Part shown: piece after piece, positions 26,377 through 35,612 of the stretch
Position numbering within the stretch: the first letter of the stretch is position 1
Layout: every line of letters begins with the position of its first letter
DNA from: Proteobacteria bacterium bin106
GTDB taxonomy: Bacteria > Bdellovibrionota_B > Oligoflexia > Oligoflexales > Bin106
Direction of reading: 5' to 3'
Assembly (NCBI GenBank): GCA_002238945.1
Contig: MPNI01000011.1
Coordinates: forward strand, 1 to 64,000
DNA length: 64,000 bases
Notes under the pieces: generated by a model
What the model saw: the letters and a program-made list of their open reading frames with translations, nothing else
Told to the model about the DNA's origin: nothing
Database searches by the model: none
Made by a program: the position numbers and the translations under genes

Positions 26377-27678
26377 TTGAGACAAAAAGCTTCTCATCAC
26401 AATACCCTAAAGCAATGGAGCGTGGATAGTTGGCAACGCTTCCCTGTTAAGCAACAACCTGAATACACTGATCCTCAGCATTTAGCTGAGGTTTTAAAGC
26501 ATCTTGAGGCAGTCAGAGGATGTGTACATGAGGAAGCTATTTCTAGCTTAGGAGAGCGTCTCTGTAAAATTCATAAGCATGGCGGCTTGATTTTACATGC
26601 AGGAGATTGTGCCGAACGTTTTCAAGATGCCACCTATGAGTACAGTCAAGCAAAGGTTTGGCATATTCTCTGTTTGGCATCCCTTTTATCCCATCGCAGC
26701 ACAAAAGAGGTATTATGTATTGGCAGGCTAGCTGGTCAATTTGCCAAACCACGCTCACAACTTTACAGCTTAGAAGATGGCTTACAACTCCCTACATTTA
26801 GAGGAGATAATATTCACGAAGTAAGCTCTTCTTACCAAGCAAGACAGCCCGATCCCGATCGTTTGTTATTAGGTTATTATCTGTCTCAACTTATGATGAC
26901 TGACGTAACGGCTGCCCTCTGTGAGTGGAATGATGAACAAACACCTCAAAGAGAGCAAACATGTGTCAAAATATTTGGAAAAGATAGAGCTTCTTGGTCT
27001 CGTTACGATTTAGAACAAAAACGTCCATCCCAACTATTTTGCTCCCATGAAGGCTTACTTTTATCTTATGAACAATGCCTAACCAGACTCGCGCACTCAA
27101 CACCACCACGACACTACAACTACAGCACCCATCTTTTATGGTTAGGAGAACGTACTCGCTCTCTAAAAGAAGGACATTTGGAGTACTTTCGTGGTATCCA
27201 TAATCCTGTTGCCATTAAGTTAAGCGCTCAAACACAGAAAAATGAACTCAAAGAATATCTGAAAGTACTTGGCAACAAACCTTATCCACTAACTATTATC
27301 ACCCGTTTAGGCAAGAAACACGTTGCTTCAACACTCCCCTGGATGATTGATATGGTCAAACAGGCGCGTGTGCCTGTTCTATGGAGTTGTGATCCCATGC
27401 ATGGCTCCACTCACCGTACAACACAAGGACAAAAAACCCGTTTGATCACAGAAATGCTTGAAGAGTTTGAAGAAAGCTTCCTCATTCACCAAAAAATGAA
27501 AAGCACATTAAGTGGTATCCATCTGGAAATCACACATCAACAGGTACAAGAATGCCTCAAAGATCACCATGAATTACAAAATAGCAGCATTTTAAAACCC
27601 TACACCAGCTACTGTGATCCCCGCCTGAACTTTGAACAAAGCTTTGATTTTATCGATCAACTTGCTTCTTACCTGTAA
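26377..27678 (+). CDS. Class II 3-deoxy-D-arabino-heptulosonate-7-phosphate synthase
   Basis: 433 residues. It condenses PEP and erythrose-4-phosphate, the first shikimate step. Class II (plant/Mycobacterium AroG-like) motifs: SWQRFPVKQQPEY at the start, LHAGDCAERF (metal Cys), IGRLAGQFAKPRS, LPTFRGDNIH, STHLLWLGERTRSL, WSCDPMHGSTH (metal His) and GIHLEITHQQVQEC. The N-terminus begins right at the family start, so the TTG at 26377 is chosen: a TAG lies two codons upstream and no in-frame ATG comes before the conserved region. It is monocistronic and convergent with secDF. Confidence 0.93.
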   Translation: MRQKASHHNTLKQWSVDSWQRFPVKQQPEYTDPQHLAEVLKHLEAVRGCVHEEAISSLGERLCKIHKHGGLILHAGDCAERFQDATYEYSQAKVWHILCLASLLSHRSTKEVLCIGRLAGQFAKPRSQLYSLEDGLQLPTFRGDNIHEVSSSYQARQPDPDRLLLGYYLSQLMMTDVTAALCEWNDEQTPQREQTCVKIFGKDRASWSRYDLEQKRPSQLFCSHEGLLLSYEQCLTRLAHSTPPRHYNYSTHLLWLGERTRSLKEGHLEYFRGIHNPVAIKLSAQTQKNELKEYLKVLGNKPYPLTIITRLGKKHVASTLPWMIDMVKQARVPVLWSCDPMHGSTHRTTQGQKTRLITEMLEEFEESFLIHQKMKSTLSGIHLEITHQQVQECLKDHHELQNSSILKPYTSYCDPRLNFEQSFDFIDQLASYL

Positions 27679-27722
27679 TAGCTACTTATAACTAACTAGT
27701 TACACCTCCAGTAGCTTATTAC
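27675..27722. terminator. Long hairpin between convergent DAHP synthase and secDF
   Basis: GTAATAGCTACT pairs with AGTAGCTTATTAC with one extra base, giving a 12-bp stem, and a smaller TAACT/AGTTA stem lies inside. It overlaps the stop of the plus-strand gene and ends 17 bases before the end of secDF. It would serve both directions. Confidence 0.6.
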
Positions 27723-27738
27723 AAAACAACAAAAGCAC

Positions 27739-30465
27739 TTACGAAGAAACTTTAAGCGGACGTTTCTCTTTGCTCTGTCTCCATTCCTTAATATGATCAT
27801 AGGCCAACAAAAACGAGCTAGCGATAAGTGTTGAAGAAGCCGTTGCTACAACCACTCCAATGGCAATCGCCATAGCAAAAGTCCAAAGTTGTCCTGAGCT
27901 AAGTATTAAAATCCCAGCTAGAGCAATCAAGGTGGTAATGGAGGTGTTCAGTGTTCGTGTAAAGGTTTCGTTGAGTGAAACGTGAATAATCTCAGCCAAA
28001 GGTTTTTTGGGAAAATTCAAAATATTTTCTCGAATACGATCATAAATAACAATGGTATCATTGACCGAATAACCAAGAACCGTCAGAAAAGCTGCCACTG
28101 AAGTCAAATCAAAGGTGCGCTGAAAAAAGGCATAAAAACCCAGTACTAACAACACATCCACCAACATCTTAATGATGGCCCCTGAACCAAAACGAATATC
28201 AAATCTCAAAGCAATATAGAGAAGAATACCGATAATAGCATATATCACCGAAAGCAGCCCTTGAGTACGTAATTCTTGTCCTACTTGAGGTCCCACAAAA
28301 TCAATCTGTAAAATCTCAGGATTATAAGAGGCTAAACGCTCCATCAATCCGCTTTTAAAAGATATAAATTGGCCACTAGAAGTCACCTCGCCAGAGGTTT
28401 CTTCTTGAGGATTTTCATAACGAATCAGATACTGCTTGCTGTCTGTTCCCATCCCCTGAATGGTCACATTGCTCAACTGAGCATCGTCAGTGACTTCGCG
28501 AATATCACCAGCTTTAACAGCTGATGAAAAGCCCACAACCATCTCCGTTCCACCAGCAAAATCCACCCCCCAATTCAAACCTTTCACCGATGACATACCC
28601 AAAGCCACCACACAGACCAAAGCTGCCACAACACTGTAAGGCTTAGCTAAGGAAAGAAAGGAAAGATTCCAAGGAGTGCGAGCTTTTTTAGCATTAAACC
28701 ACTTGCGAATGGTGGCATCATTTTGTTTAGCTGTGATGATCGTAAAGAACACTCGGGTAACATACAGTGAGGTAAACAGTGAGATAATCAATCCCATCAT
28801 CAAAGTGATAGCAAAACCACGTATAGGACCTGATGAATTGGTCTCCAAAAGAATCATGCAAGCAATCAAAGTGGTGATATTGGCATCAATAATGGTCCAA
28901 AAAACCTTTTTAAAAGCCACATCAATAGACTTACGAGCATTCTTTGAATGAGCTAATTCTTGACGAATCCGCTCATTAATCAATACATTAGCATCCACAG
29001 CCATCCCTAAGGTGAGGATAAAGCCAGCAATACCAGGAAGAGTTAAAGCAAAACCAAACAAACCCATACTTGCTAACAATAAAATACCGTTAAGGGTAAG
29101 GACAACACAGGCCAAAAAGCCAGGACGCCTATAGTAAAGGAACATAAAAAAGAGTACACACACCAAACCCAGCAATATTCCCTTTATACCACGACTAGCT
29201 AGTTCTGGGCCTAAGGTTGATCCCACCTGTCTTTCTTCAAGTATACTGATGGTAGCTGGAACAGATCCTGATTTAAGAATCAATGCCAGCTCATTAGCCT
29301 CATCATATATCTCATCATAACTACGCCCCGCACCAAGAGTAATAGAGGCTTCCCCTCCTGAAATCTTGGTTTGAATAACCGGAGCACTCTCCACCACATC
29401 ATCAAGGACAATGGCCATCCGCTTACCAATGTTTACCTCAGTGATTTCAGCAAAACGCCTGCCGCCAAGCGCTGAAAATCTTAAGCTCACCTGAGGCTGA
29501 GCTGTCATTTCTCCTCCCATCACCACCAGGGCATCGATGATATCGCTACCTGTCATTTCAGTGGCTGCTTGGACCACAATACTGCTCCAACGGCTTTTAT
29601 TTCCCGCCAATTGTTCACGCTCAAACAGCAAGGTGCGATCTTCAGGAACATAGGAAGCAAGAAATTCTTCGAGCTGACCACGATCCTCACCCACAAAACT
29701 ACGTTGAGATCCAGAAGCTTCAGCATCCACAATACCATCAGGAATACTTTCAGCAGTTATGCCACTAAAACCATCAAAGTTGTCATCAACAATCTTAAAT
29801 TGTAACTGAGCTGTTCTTCCAAGAAGTTCTTTAGCTTTTTCAGGGTTAGAAAAGCCCGGTAGCTGAACCAAAATACTACCGTTTTGACGTCGATTGATCA
29901 GCGGTTCTGCAACCCCCCATTTATCCACCCTTGAACGTATCACCCGTTCAGCCTGTTCCAAAGAACTTTCACGAATCCGGCGAATATTATCTTCTGAATA
30001 AGCAAACTCCACCTTATCCGCATCTCGCTTCACCACATTGAGTCCTGGAAACTCTTCTTTGAAAGCATCAAGAAAGGTGGAAAAGTCTAAATTCTGCAGA
30101 TTCAGTGTCAGCACAAGTCTTTGTTGGTTTTTAAGATTATAAGCAGAACTCACCACCTGTGTAACACTGGAAATAGGGGTTTCATCAGACCAACGTTTAG
30201 CCTCAACAGCCATTTTTGCTAAATGATTATCAATAGCTGAAGCATTATCAATCCCAAGCACCAATTGCACCCCACCTTGGATATCCAAGCCCAACTTCAC
30301 ATGGGATTTGGGAAAAATACCAGGCACAGCCTTCTGAAAAGCTTCCTGATCATTACGAATCTCTCGTGGCTGAAAGAAGTAGTAAAATGTTGGAACCGAT
30401 GTATAAATGGCCCACAGTCCAAGGGCTACAATAACCCAGACTCGCAGGGAAGAACTTTTAAACAT
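27739..30465 (-). CDS. secDF: Fused protein-export membrane protein SecDF
   Basis: 908 residues. It uses the proton-motive force to pull secreted proteins through SecYEG. The SecD half (1 to about 590): KLGLDIQGGVQLVLGI, VDKWGVAEPLI, the periplasmic domain, then MAVDANVLINERIRQEL. The SecF half (about 605-908): GLNWGVDFAGGTEMVVGF, FVGPQVGQEL, TVLGYSVNDTIVIYDRIREN and LNTSITTLIA. Separate secD and secF genes are the more common state in proteobacteria; fused ones occur in Bacillus, Bacteroidetes and Chlamydiae. About twelve membrane helices are expected. The start ATG lies 64 bases from a 15-bp repeat array. Confidence 0.96.
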   Translation of the reverse strand: MFKSSSLRVWVIVALGLWAIYTSVPTFYYFFQPREIRNDQEAFQKAVPGIFPKSHVKLGLDIQGGVQLVLGIDNASAIDNHLAKMAVEAKRWSDETPISSVTQVVSSAYNLKNQQRLVLTLNLQNLDFSTFLDAFKEEFPGLNVVKRDADKVEFAYSEDNIRRIRESSLEQAERVIRSRVDKWGVAEPLINRRQNGSILVQLPGFSNPEKAKELLGRTAQLQFKIVDDNFDGFSGITAESIPDGIVDAEASGSQRSFVGEDRGQLEEFLASYVPEDRTLLFEREQLAGNKSRWSSIVVQAATEMTGSDIIDALVVMGGEMTAQPQVSLRFSALGGRRFAEITEVNIGKRMAIVLDDVVESAPVIQTKISGGEASITLGAGRSYDEIYDEANELALILKSGSVPATISILEERQVGSTLGPELASRGIKGILLGLVCVLFFMFLYYRRPGFLACVVLTLNGILLLASMGLFGFALTLPGIAGFILTLGMAVDANVLINERIRQELAHSKNARKSIDVAFKKVFWTIIDANITTLIACMILLETNSSGPIRGFAITLMMGLIISLFTSLYVTRVFFTIITAKQNDATIRKWFNAKKARTPWNLSFLSLAKPYSVVAALVCVVALGMSSVKGLNWGVDFAGGTEMVVGFSSAVKAGDIREVTDDAQLSNVTIQGMGTDSKQYLIRYENPQEETSGEVTSSGQFISFKSGLMERLASYNPEILQIDFVGPQVGQELRTQGLLSVIYAIIGILLYIALRFDIRFGSGAIIKMLVDVLLVLGFYAFFQRTFDLTSVAAFLTVLGYSVNDTIVIYDRIRENILNFPKKPLAEIIHVSLNETFTRTLNTSITTLIALAGILILSSGQLWTFAMAIAIGVVVATASSTLIASSFLLAYDHIKEWRQSKEKRPLKVSS

Positions 30466-31103
30466 GGATGTTTCCTTGCTTTGATGTAAGTGCTTGTCAG
30501 TGATGAATATGGGTATTTATGGCTATTAACATACAATCCCACAACATACAATCCCACAACATACAATCCCCCAACATACAATCTCCCAATATACAATTCT
30601 CTGTCAGTCTCATAACCAAACACGTTTTTAAAAAATAAAGATCAAATCTTTTTGCGTTGTTTCATTCATTAAGCTTAGTCCTTATCCTTAAGTTAGTTCT
30701 TAAGTCTGACTGCTGCAATGTTTTCTGTCATCTATTCGCCGTCAAACTAGCCGCTGTTATGAGCTAGCAGTCAAGAACTAGAAACTAAAATGTGACTATA
30801 CGACTCTCTTATACTAAGTATAAAAGAATTATTGTAGCCTAGGATGAGCAATTCACCAATATCTACCTAACACAGATCAAACCTCCGGTGATTCCTACCT
30901 TATGATCTTAGGCTATCAGTGCTAGTAAAAAGCTTAAAGATAAAGTACAACCATGATCAGACAAAGATACATCTTGACAATCAACACAATGCAAACAACA
31001 CAACGCAGACAACACAACATAGAGCCAAAAACTATACACCTAAAACACAAAAAAGCCACCACAGGTAAGTAGCACATAGGTTGTACATAAAGAGATAGAT
31101 AAC
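30466..31103. other. Divergent region secDF / era
   Basis: No gene. It carries the 15-bp repeat array (30529-30603), a perfect 15-base palindrome TTATACT-A-AGTATAA at 30809-30823, and Cys/Ala-codon-like CAACACAA runs near 30980-31020. Promoters for both genes should lie here, but none is clear. Confidence 0.4.
30529..30603. repeat. 15-bp tandem repeat (ACATACAATCCCACA, 5 copies)
   Basis: Two perfect copies followed by three increasingly diverged copies, upstream of secDF. The graded decay suggests an older array with recent duplication at one end. Confidence 0.9.
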
Positions 31104-32264
31104 ATGATCCAAGCAGATAATGCCTCCCCCCAATACTCTCAGCAAAATGATGATCTTGCTCATAAGCCTATTCAAAAGCTAGGAGCATCCAGCACTCATA
31201 CAAGCCTTACCGAAGAGCCAGCCAATACCACCAAACACTGTGGGTATGTGGCCTTTCTTGGTAGAGTGAATGCCGGAAAAAGCACTTTATTTAATGCCTG
31301 TGTGGGCACAAAAATTGTGGGGGTTTCTAAAAAACCTGAAACCACCATAAGACGCATTCTTGGTATATCCACCACAGATAATGCTCAGATCATCTTCTTA
31401 GATACCCCGGGCTTACGTGCTAAAAGCCCGCGTACTACTAAAACGGGAATAAAGTCTGTTAGAGGAACCCAGAGAAGAGCTAGAGCTGGATTTGCTCATC
31501 ATAACACCATCAGCGAATACACAACACGTCAGGCTTTAGGGGTTATTGAGGGCGCTGATCTGGTTTTGTACTTAGTGGATGCCACAGCCTTTTTTCATCC
31601 TGATCAAGAGTCTGTCATCCACCGAGTCATTGCAAGACTACCAGAAGATACTCGCTTTCAGTTTGTTCTTTCCAAATGTGACAAGATGATCACATCAAGG
31701 TGGCAAGCACGTAGTCAAGAACTTCAAAAGCTTACATGCAAACTCATGACTGAAAATCCTGCTCTCCGTAAGCATCTAGTATCCATCACTCCTTTGCCTC
31801 TTTCAGCCAAAGTTCCTAGTGATATCAAAAAACTTAAGACGTTTATGTCCAGATACATTCCCCAAAGCCCCTTTCACTACCCAGCTACATCCATCACCGA
31901 TTCCACTGATGAACAGTATGTTGCAGAGATGATCCGTGAGCAAATCTTTCGCAAAACAGGTGATGAAATTCCCTATGAAACAGCTGTTATTGCCCATATC
32001 CGTAAACCAGATGGTATAAATCACTCGCCCTCTAAAGTGTGTTATATCGATGCCACCATTATTGTAAATAAAAAGAGTCACAAAGGCATGATCATCGGAC
32101 GTCATGGTGAGCATCTCAAAATGATCGGATCTCATAGCCGTAAGATCATCGAAGATCGCTTTAAACGAAAAGTGATGCTTTCTTTATGGGTAAAAATCGA
32201 TAGCCATTGGATTCGCAATAAACACAAGATCACTGAGCATTTCTCACTGAGCACTTCTCACTAA
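31104..32264 (+). CDS. era: Era-type GTPase
   Basis: 386 residues against about 300 in most Era proteins. It is a 30S maturation GTPase. An N-terminal tail of about 45 residues is followed by G1 GRVNAGKSTLFN, G2 KKPETTIRRILGI, G3 FLDTPGL, G4-like SKCDK, and the KH domain with IIGRHGEHLKMIGSHSRK. A basic insertion of roughly 25 residues follows DTPGL (SPRTTKTGIKSVRGTQRRAR), in the switch II area where Era normally has a short loop. The stop codon lies between two short tandem repeat arrays. AAGAGA precedes the ATG. The neighbours are on the other strand. Confidence 0.92.
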   Translation: MIQADNASPQYSQQNDDLAHKPIQKLGASSTHTSLTEEPANTTKHCGYVAFLGRVNAGKSTLFNACVGTKIVGVSKKPETTIRRILGISTTDNAQIIFLDTPGLRAKSPRTTKTGIKSVRGTQRRARAGFAHHNTISEYTTRQALGVIEGADLVLYLVDATAFFHPDQESVIHRVIARLPEDTRFQFVLSKCDKMITSRWQARSQELQKLTCKLMTENPALRKHLVSITPLPLSAKVPSDIKKLKTFMSRYIPQSPFHYPATSITDSTDEQYVAEMIREQIFRKTGDEIPYETAVIAHIRKPDGINHSPSKVCYIDATIIVNKKSHKGMIIGRHGEHLKMIGSHSRKIIEDRFKRKVMLSLWVKIDSHWIRNKHKITEHFSLSTSH

Positions 32265-32294
32265 ACGAGTCACTAAACGAGTCATTAAACGAGT
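32235..32294. repeat. Two adjacent tandem repeats at the era stop codon
   Basis: A 14-bp unit twice (GAGCATTTCTCACT, one mismatch) is followed at once by a 12-bp unit AAACGAGTCACT nearly three times. The era TAA is at the junction (32262-32264), so the last residues of Era come from the first repeat. Confidence 0.85.
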
Positions 32295-32343
32295 ATGTTT
32301 ATACACATGAAATCGGTTTTCTTAGCATCACCTCATATCAAAC

Positions 32344-32373
32344 AAAAAAAACCTGTGAATGTTCACCTAGGAA
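32344..32373 (-). terminator. Intrinsic terminator after the minus-strand ATPase operon
   Basis: On the minus strand: a CCT-AGG outer stem, GTGAA-CA-TTCAC inner stem, then eight T. The stop codon of the 255-residue unknown is inside the stem. The U-tract makes this the most classical terminator in the window. Confidence 0.6.
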
Positions 32374-33130
32374 TATGACATATCTCTCTAGCTTTGCCTA
32401 AACTACCACGAGAGATCATCTGACTAAGAGGGGCATTTTTAAGCTGTTTGAGATAAGCTTGCCAAGACACACCCTTAGCCTTGCTTGCAACTAAAGCATT
32501 TTTCAAAGGAGGATGTTCAAGAATCCACAGACTTTTATTCATGTTATAGCAAAGATTGATCACTCTTTCGAAATGATAACGACAACTTTCTTGCCATAAA
32601 TTGTGACTACCAGAGATAAGCACACAATGAACATCTTTTAAAGCTGCAATATCCAAATCTTTTTCTTTACTCAAAATCATCACATAAGACGTGATCTTGC
32701 CATACCAAGCAAGCAATAAAGATAAAATCCAGATATCTTCTAAACTTTTTTCTACCATCATCAATCCCTGTTGTCCTGGAGAGTAGGTTTGAAGCCACTG
32801 CAAGGTTTGAAAGATCATCTGTTTGTTAGCAATAGGCGGATTTGTGGACTGCCGGTGAGGAAAAGAGCGAAGATAACCTGAAAGCACCTGTTTGGTTATA
32901 TACCAACGGCTCGATAAAGAACATGGCTGCAGCCCTAAGGCAGATGACTGAAAGCCCTCTGCTTTGCAACATGGAAAGTAGGGCTTTTTTAGCTGTGAAT
33001 GCTTGCACAAAGAAAAACTGGGGAAGATATTTTGAAAACATAACGCCTCACCACATAAAGACACCTTATCCATGAAAGGATAAGAGAGATGGTCTGAGAC
33101 GCAGCTAGCTAAAGGCTCCATAACATCCAT
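32363..33130 (-). CDS. Unknown protein coupled to a DnaC-like ATPase
   Basis: 255 residues, no family recognised. The N-terminal third is Cys-rich. The C-terminal half (about 120-240) alternates hydrophobic strands and helices (GLMMVEKSLEDIWILSLLLAW, split; CVLISGSHNLW; NKSLWILEHPP), which resembles an AAA-like or nucleotide-binding fold without a P-loop. That is an inference. Its ATG overlaps the TAA of the upstream ATPase gene (TAATG), so the two are translationally coupled and probably act together. A terminator follows immediately. Confidence 0.6.
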   Translation of the reverse strand: MDVMEPLASCVSDHLSYPFMDKVSLCGEALCFQNIFPSFSLCKHSQLKKPYFPCCKAEGFQSSALGLQPCSLSSRWYITKQVLSGYLRSFPHRQSTNPPIANKQMIFQTLQWLQTYSPGQQGLMMVEKSLEDIWILSLLLAWYGKITSYVMILSKEKDLDIAALKDVHCVLISGSHNLWQESCRYHFERVINLCYNMNKSLWILEHPPLKNALVASKAKGVSWQAYLKQLKNAPLSQMISRGSLGKAREICHIPR

Positions 33131-34161
33131 TAAACAGTGTTTGAGTAAAAAGGCGATGTGGCATGTTGAATATCACGATAGTCTTTGCCAGAAAGTTCCA
33201 TAAAGACACAGCTTTCTTGAAGACGAGAAAAGATCCGTTTTCCTACCCGTTGCTTAAGTGATCCAAAATGATCAAGACTAAAGTTATGTGGAGCCGCCTG
33301 TCTGAGATCGGTGATATGAGGTTTTCTATCTTGAAAGTTTGGCGATGTCACATAATTGGTGGTAGAAATCAACGGCTTACCCTGATTATACCGCCCCATC
33401 ACAATTTGATCGAGAATAGTGTGTTCAAACTCAGAATTTCTACCCTTGCCAAGTTCATCAATAAGCAGAATATCCACATCCATCAAAGGAGCAAGGAGAA
33501 GATCTTCCGAAGTGTTTTTATTAAAGCCAGCTTTAATCTCGGAGATCAATTGAAAAAAATCAATAAACTTAACCAAGTAACCTCTTTGTATAAGGATCTT
33601 AGCCAGAGAGATCAACAAAAATGTCTTACCTACCCCGACGTCACCGCTCAAAACCAAACCCTTATAAGCTGTCGATGATAAGGACGCAAAAGGCTTTGTC
33701 AGAGGAGGAAATGAAGAAAGATAGGTGGTGAGTTGTTTAAGAACCATCTCACCATTACCGGTAAAATTACGAAATGTAGTTAAATCACTACTTAAAAAAC
33801 GCGCTGGCAATGTACTGGCATTGTATAAAGCTGCCACACGACTCGGAAGAGGAGAAGCACAGGGTTGAGTACGCTTAGAACCTGGACTTTGCCGGTAACA
33901 CATGCCCTGACAACCAACACACTCACGGATACAAGAGCACATATCCGCTTTGATATAAGCTGCCTCAGCTGATAGCAAGTAGCCTTTCCCCTGACAACGC
34001 ACACAAGAACTCTGCATAGCACATTCTGTTTCCTCTATAGAATCCTCACCAACAGCAGCTTGCCCCTTAAGAATGGCAAGGAGCTGATCTTTAAGGGTAT
34101 CATTGTCTTGAAGTGAAGGTGATTCAGCCATTATAGAAGCTTTTTGATAAAGTAAGTACAT
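33130..34161 (-). CDS. DnaC/DnaI-like AAA+ ATPase (helicase loader type)
   Basis: 343 residues, or 333 if the Met at 34131 is the start (MAESPSLQDND); neither has a clear ribosome-binding site. Residues about 45-105 hold a Cys cluster (CVRCQGKGY, CSCIRECVGCQGMCY), a probable zinc site as in DnaI-type loaders. The AAA+ core follows: Walker A GDVGVGKTFLL, Walker B DILLIDELGKG, sensor-1-like PLISTTNY and a late Arg-rich FGSLKQRVGKRIF. This is the layout of DnaC/IstB-family proteins that load replicative helicase. No transposase partner is adjacent, which favours a chromosomal loader over IstB. It lies between an HNH gene upstream and a coupled unknown downstream. Confidence 0.8.
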   Translation of the reverse strand: MYLLYQKASIMAESPSLQDNDTLKDQLLAILKGQAAVGEDSIEETECAMQSSCVRCQGKGYLLSAEAAYIKADMCSCIRECVGCQGMCYRQSPGSKRTQPCASPLPSRVAALYNASTLPARFLSSDLTTFRNFTGNGEMVLKQLTTYLSSFPPLTKPFASLSSTAYKGLVLSGDVGVGKTFLLISLAKILIQRGYLVKFIDFFQLISEIKAGFNKNTSEDLLLAPLMDVDILLIDELGKGRNSEFEHTILDQIVMGRYNQGKPLISTTNYVTSPNFQDRKPHITDLRQAAPHNFSLDHFGSLKQRVGKRIFSRLQESCVFMELSGKDYRDIQHATSPFYSNTV

Positions 34162-34213
34162 AAAAAGCTTCTACAACATATCAACCAATATGTTTTTTGC
34201 AAGTGATAAAAAA

Positions 34214-34675
34214 CTAAAGATGGAGCCACTCCACAGGAGTGTTATCGCGTTTCTCTGAATTACAGGACTTACAAGCCACTGCCACATTGCCCTTCTTTGT
34301 TGTACCTCCCCTAGCCAGTGGCAGAATATGGTCAAGAGTAGCGTCTTTAAGACTGAGTGACACCCCACAGTAATAACACTTACCTTCCTTTTGGACCTTA
34401 GCTTGCCAAAAGCTGGATTTACGCATCAGCTGAGCTTTTTTCTTTTCTTTGTTGTAATGAGCTGTACGTTCTTTTTCATCCATAAACCCCGTACCTGATG
34501 CAAGATGTTGCACCATAGATACTCGGTGAAGATTTTTATGAGAATGGGAATGTGACTGAAATTTTCTCTCTTGTTTGGTGTAAAAACGTGAAGGCAAAGA
34601 GAGTTTCCTTTTTATTTGGTTTATATAGTTATAGTTATAGTTATAGTTATAGTTATAGTTATAGTTATAGTTCAA
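34214..34675 (-). CDS. HNH endonuclease
   Basis: 153 residues if started at TTG 34675; internal Met codons are alternatives (near residue 54). The C-terminal HNH fold is clear: CYYCGVSLSLKDATLDHILP, then GGTTKKGNVAVACKSCNSEK, with two CxxC zinc pairs and the catalytic His in LDHILP. It probably nicks or cuts DNA. If the long start is right, the N-terminus is (Asn-Tyr)8, encoded by a 6-bp repeat, so the true start may be downstream of the repeat. It lies 52 bases upstream of the DnaC-like gene on the same strand, possibly in one transcript. Confidence 0.8.
   Translation of the reverse strand: MNYNYNYNYNYNYNYNYINQIKRKLSLPSRFYTKQERKFQSHSHSHKNLHRVSMVQHLASGTGFMDEKERTAHYNKEKKKAQLMRKSSFWQAKVQKEGKCYYCGVSLSLKDATLDHILPLARGGTTKKGNVAVACKSCNSEKRDNTPVEWLHL
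34624..34671. repeat. 6-bp microsatellite (TATAGT, 8 copies) at the 5' end of the HNH gene
   Basis: Eight perfect copies. On the minus strand it encodes Asn-Tyr repeats if translated. If not, it lies in the 5' untranslated region, where copy number could change promoter or ribosome-binding spacing. Confidence 0.95.
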
Positions 34676-34705
34676 CGTATATTAACGTGCTTTGTATATG
34701 TATAG

Positions 34706-34730
34706 GTGCTTAAAGATATTCTTTAAGCAC
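34706..34730. terminator. Perfect 11-bp hairpin after the ABC transporter operon
   Basis: GTGCTTAAAGA-TAT-TCTTTAAGCAC. It lies about 70 bases past the ABC permease stop on the minus strand and before the HNH gene. No U-tract follows, so terminator function is probable rather than certain. Confidence 0.5.
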
Positions 34731-34757
34731 TCAACACAATTGCCCAGTTTGGTCTAT

Positions 34758-34795
34758 CTTAGATGCAACACCTTAGATGCAACACCTTAGATGCG
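34758..34795. repeat. 14-bp tandem repeat (CTTAGATGCAACAC, 2.7 copies)
   Basis: Two perfect copies and a partial third (CTTAGATGC), directly after the ABC permease gene (minus strand). Confidence 0.9.
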
Positions 34796-34801
34796 ATATC
34801 T

Positions 34802-35587
34802 TTAACGCATGATATCTCTTGTATTAAAAAAGATATGAGAAAACACCAACAACACCGAGGCCGTCAACAACCCGTAGCCCACACAATTTATCAAAAAGGA
34901 TGTATCAGGTAAATGCATATTTCGAGAGTAGCTGATTAGCGTAAAACGATCAAAACTCCAAAATTTAGCCACTCCATGAACCACAGGTAAGAGTAAGGAA
35001 TAGCTGTCAGTCAAACCCTCTAAGGAAAGACTCATCACCCCCGAAAGAAGTCCCACAACCCATAAGAGCAGTGTTGATAAGATAGCAAGCCCAAAACGAC
35101 AGAGACTGGCAAATGTGAAAGCAACAGCTCCTAATACACACCACTCAATGAAAGCAAAGGTGCATCCCCAAAAAATAAACTCTGTGGGTAAAGTCACAGC
35201 AGAGTTAAAGAAAAACTTATTGATCACCCACCATGACAGTCCAGCACCGATGCTATAGAGCAGAAAACACAACACCAAAGCTGAATAACTACCGAGCAAG
35301 TACACAGAACGATTAATGGGACGTGACAGAATGGTCTCAAGACTCCCTGAAATATAAGAATCATGCAACATCTTGGTACCAAAGAGAATGGCTATAGCAC
35401 CACCGGTAAGACGGATCATGGTTTGAGTCATATTAAAGTAGATAATCCGTGGATTATCTAAGGACCATTCTGAGATAAATGTTGCCAAAAAAAACAGAAT
35501 CACCAATCCCACAAACATGGGAATAAATACCTTATCTCGTCTCAGTATAGTAAAGGTCTCACGCATACATGCATAATACACAGCCAT
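34802..35587 (-). CDS. ABC-2 type transporter permease
   Basis: 261 residues with about six membrane helices in the ABC-2/NosY-like layout. A short N-terminal cytosolic helix (CMRETFTILRRDKVF) precedes the first helix, and the cytosolic loop GTKMLHDSYISGSLETILSRPINRSVYLLGSY is the usual coupling-helix region (quoted here in part: GSLETILSRPINRSVYLLG). It pairs with the ATPase whose gene ends 25 bases upstream. The substrate cannot be told; NosF/NosY-type and gliding or lipid exporters share this form. Confidence 0.85.
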   Translation of the reverse strand: MAVYYACMRETFTILRRDKVFIPMFVGLVILFFLATFISEWSLDNPRIIYFNMTQTMIRLTGGAIAILFGTKMLHDSYISGSLETILSRPINRSVYLLGSYSALVLCFLLYSIGAGLSWWVINKFFFNSAVTLPTEFIFWGCTFAFIEWCVLGAVAFTFASLCRFGLAILSTLLLWVVGLLSGVMSLSLEGLTDSYSLLLPVVHGVAKFWSFDRFTLISYSRNMHLPDTSFLINCVGYGLLTASVLLVFSHIFFNTRDIMR

Positions 35588-35612
35588 AACTTATATACCT
35601 CCTGTCTTCTAT

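Noticed and set aside
30809-30823. Palindrome TTATACTAAGTATAA as an operator
   Set aside because: AT-rich 15-mers of this kind are likely by chance in this composition, and no promoter could be placed around it.
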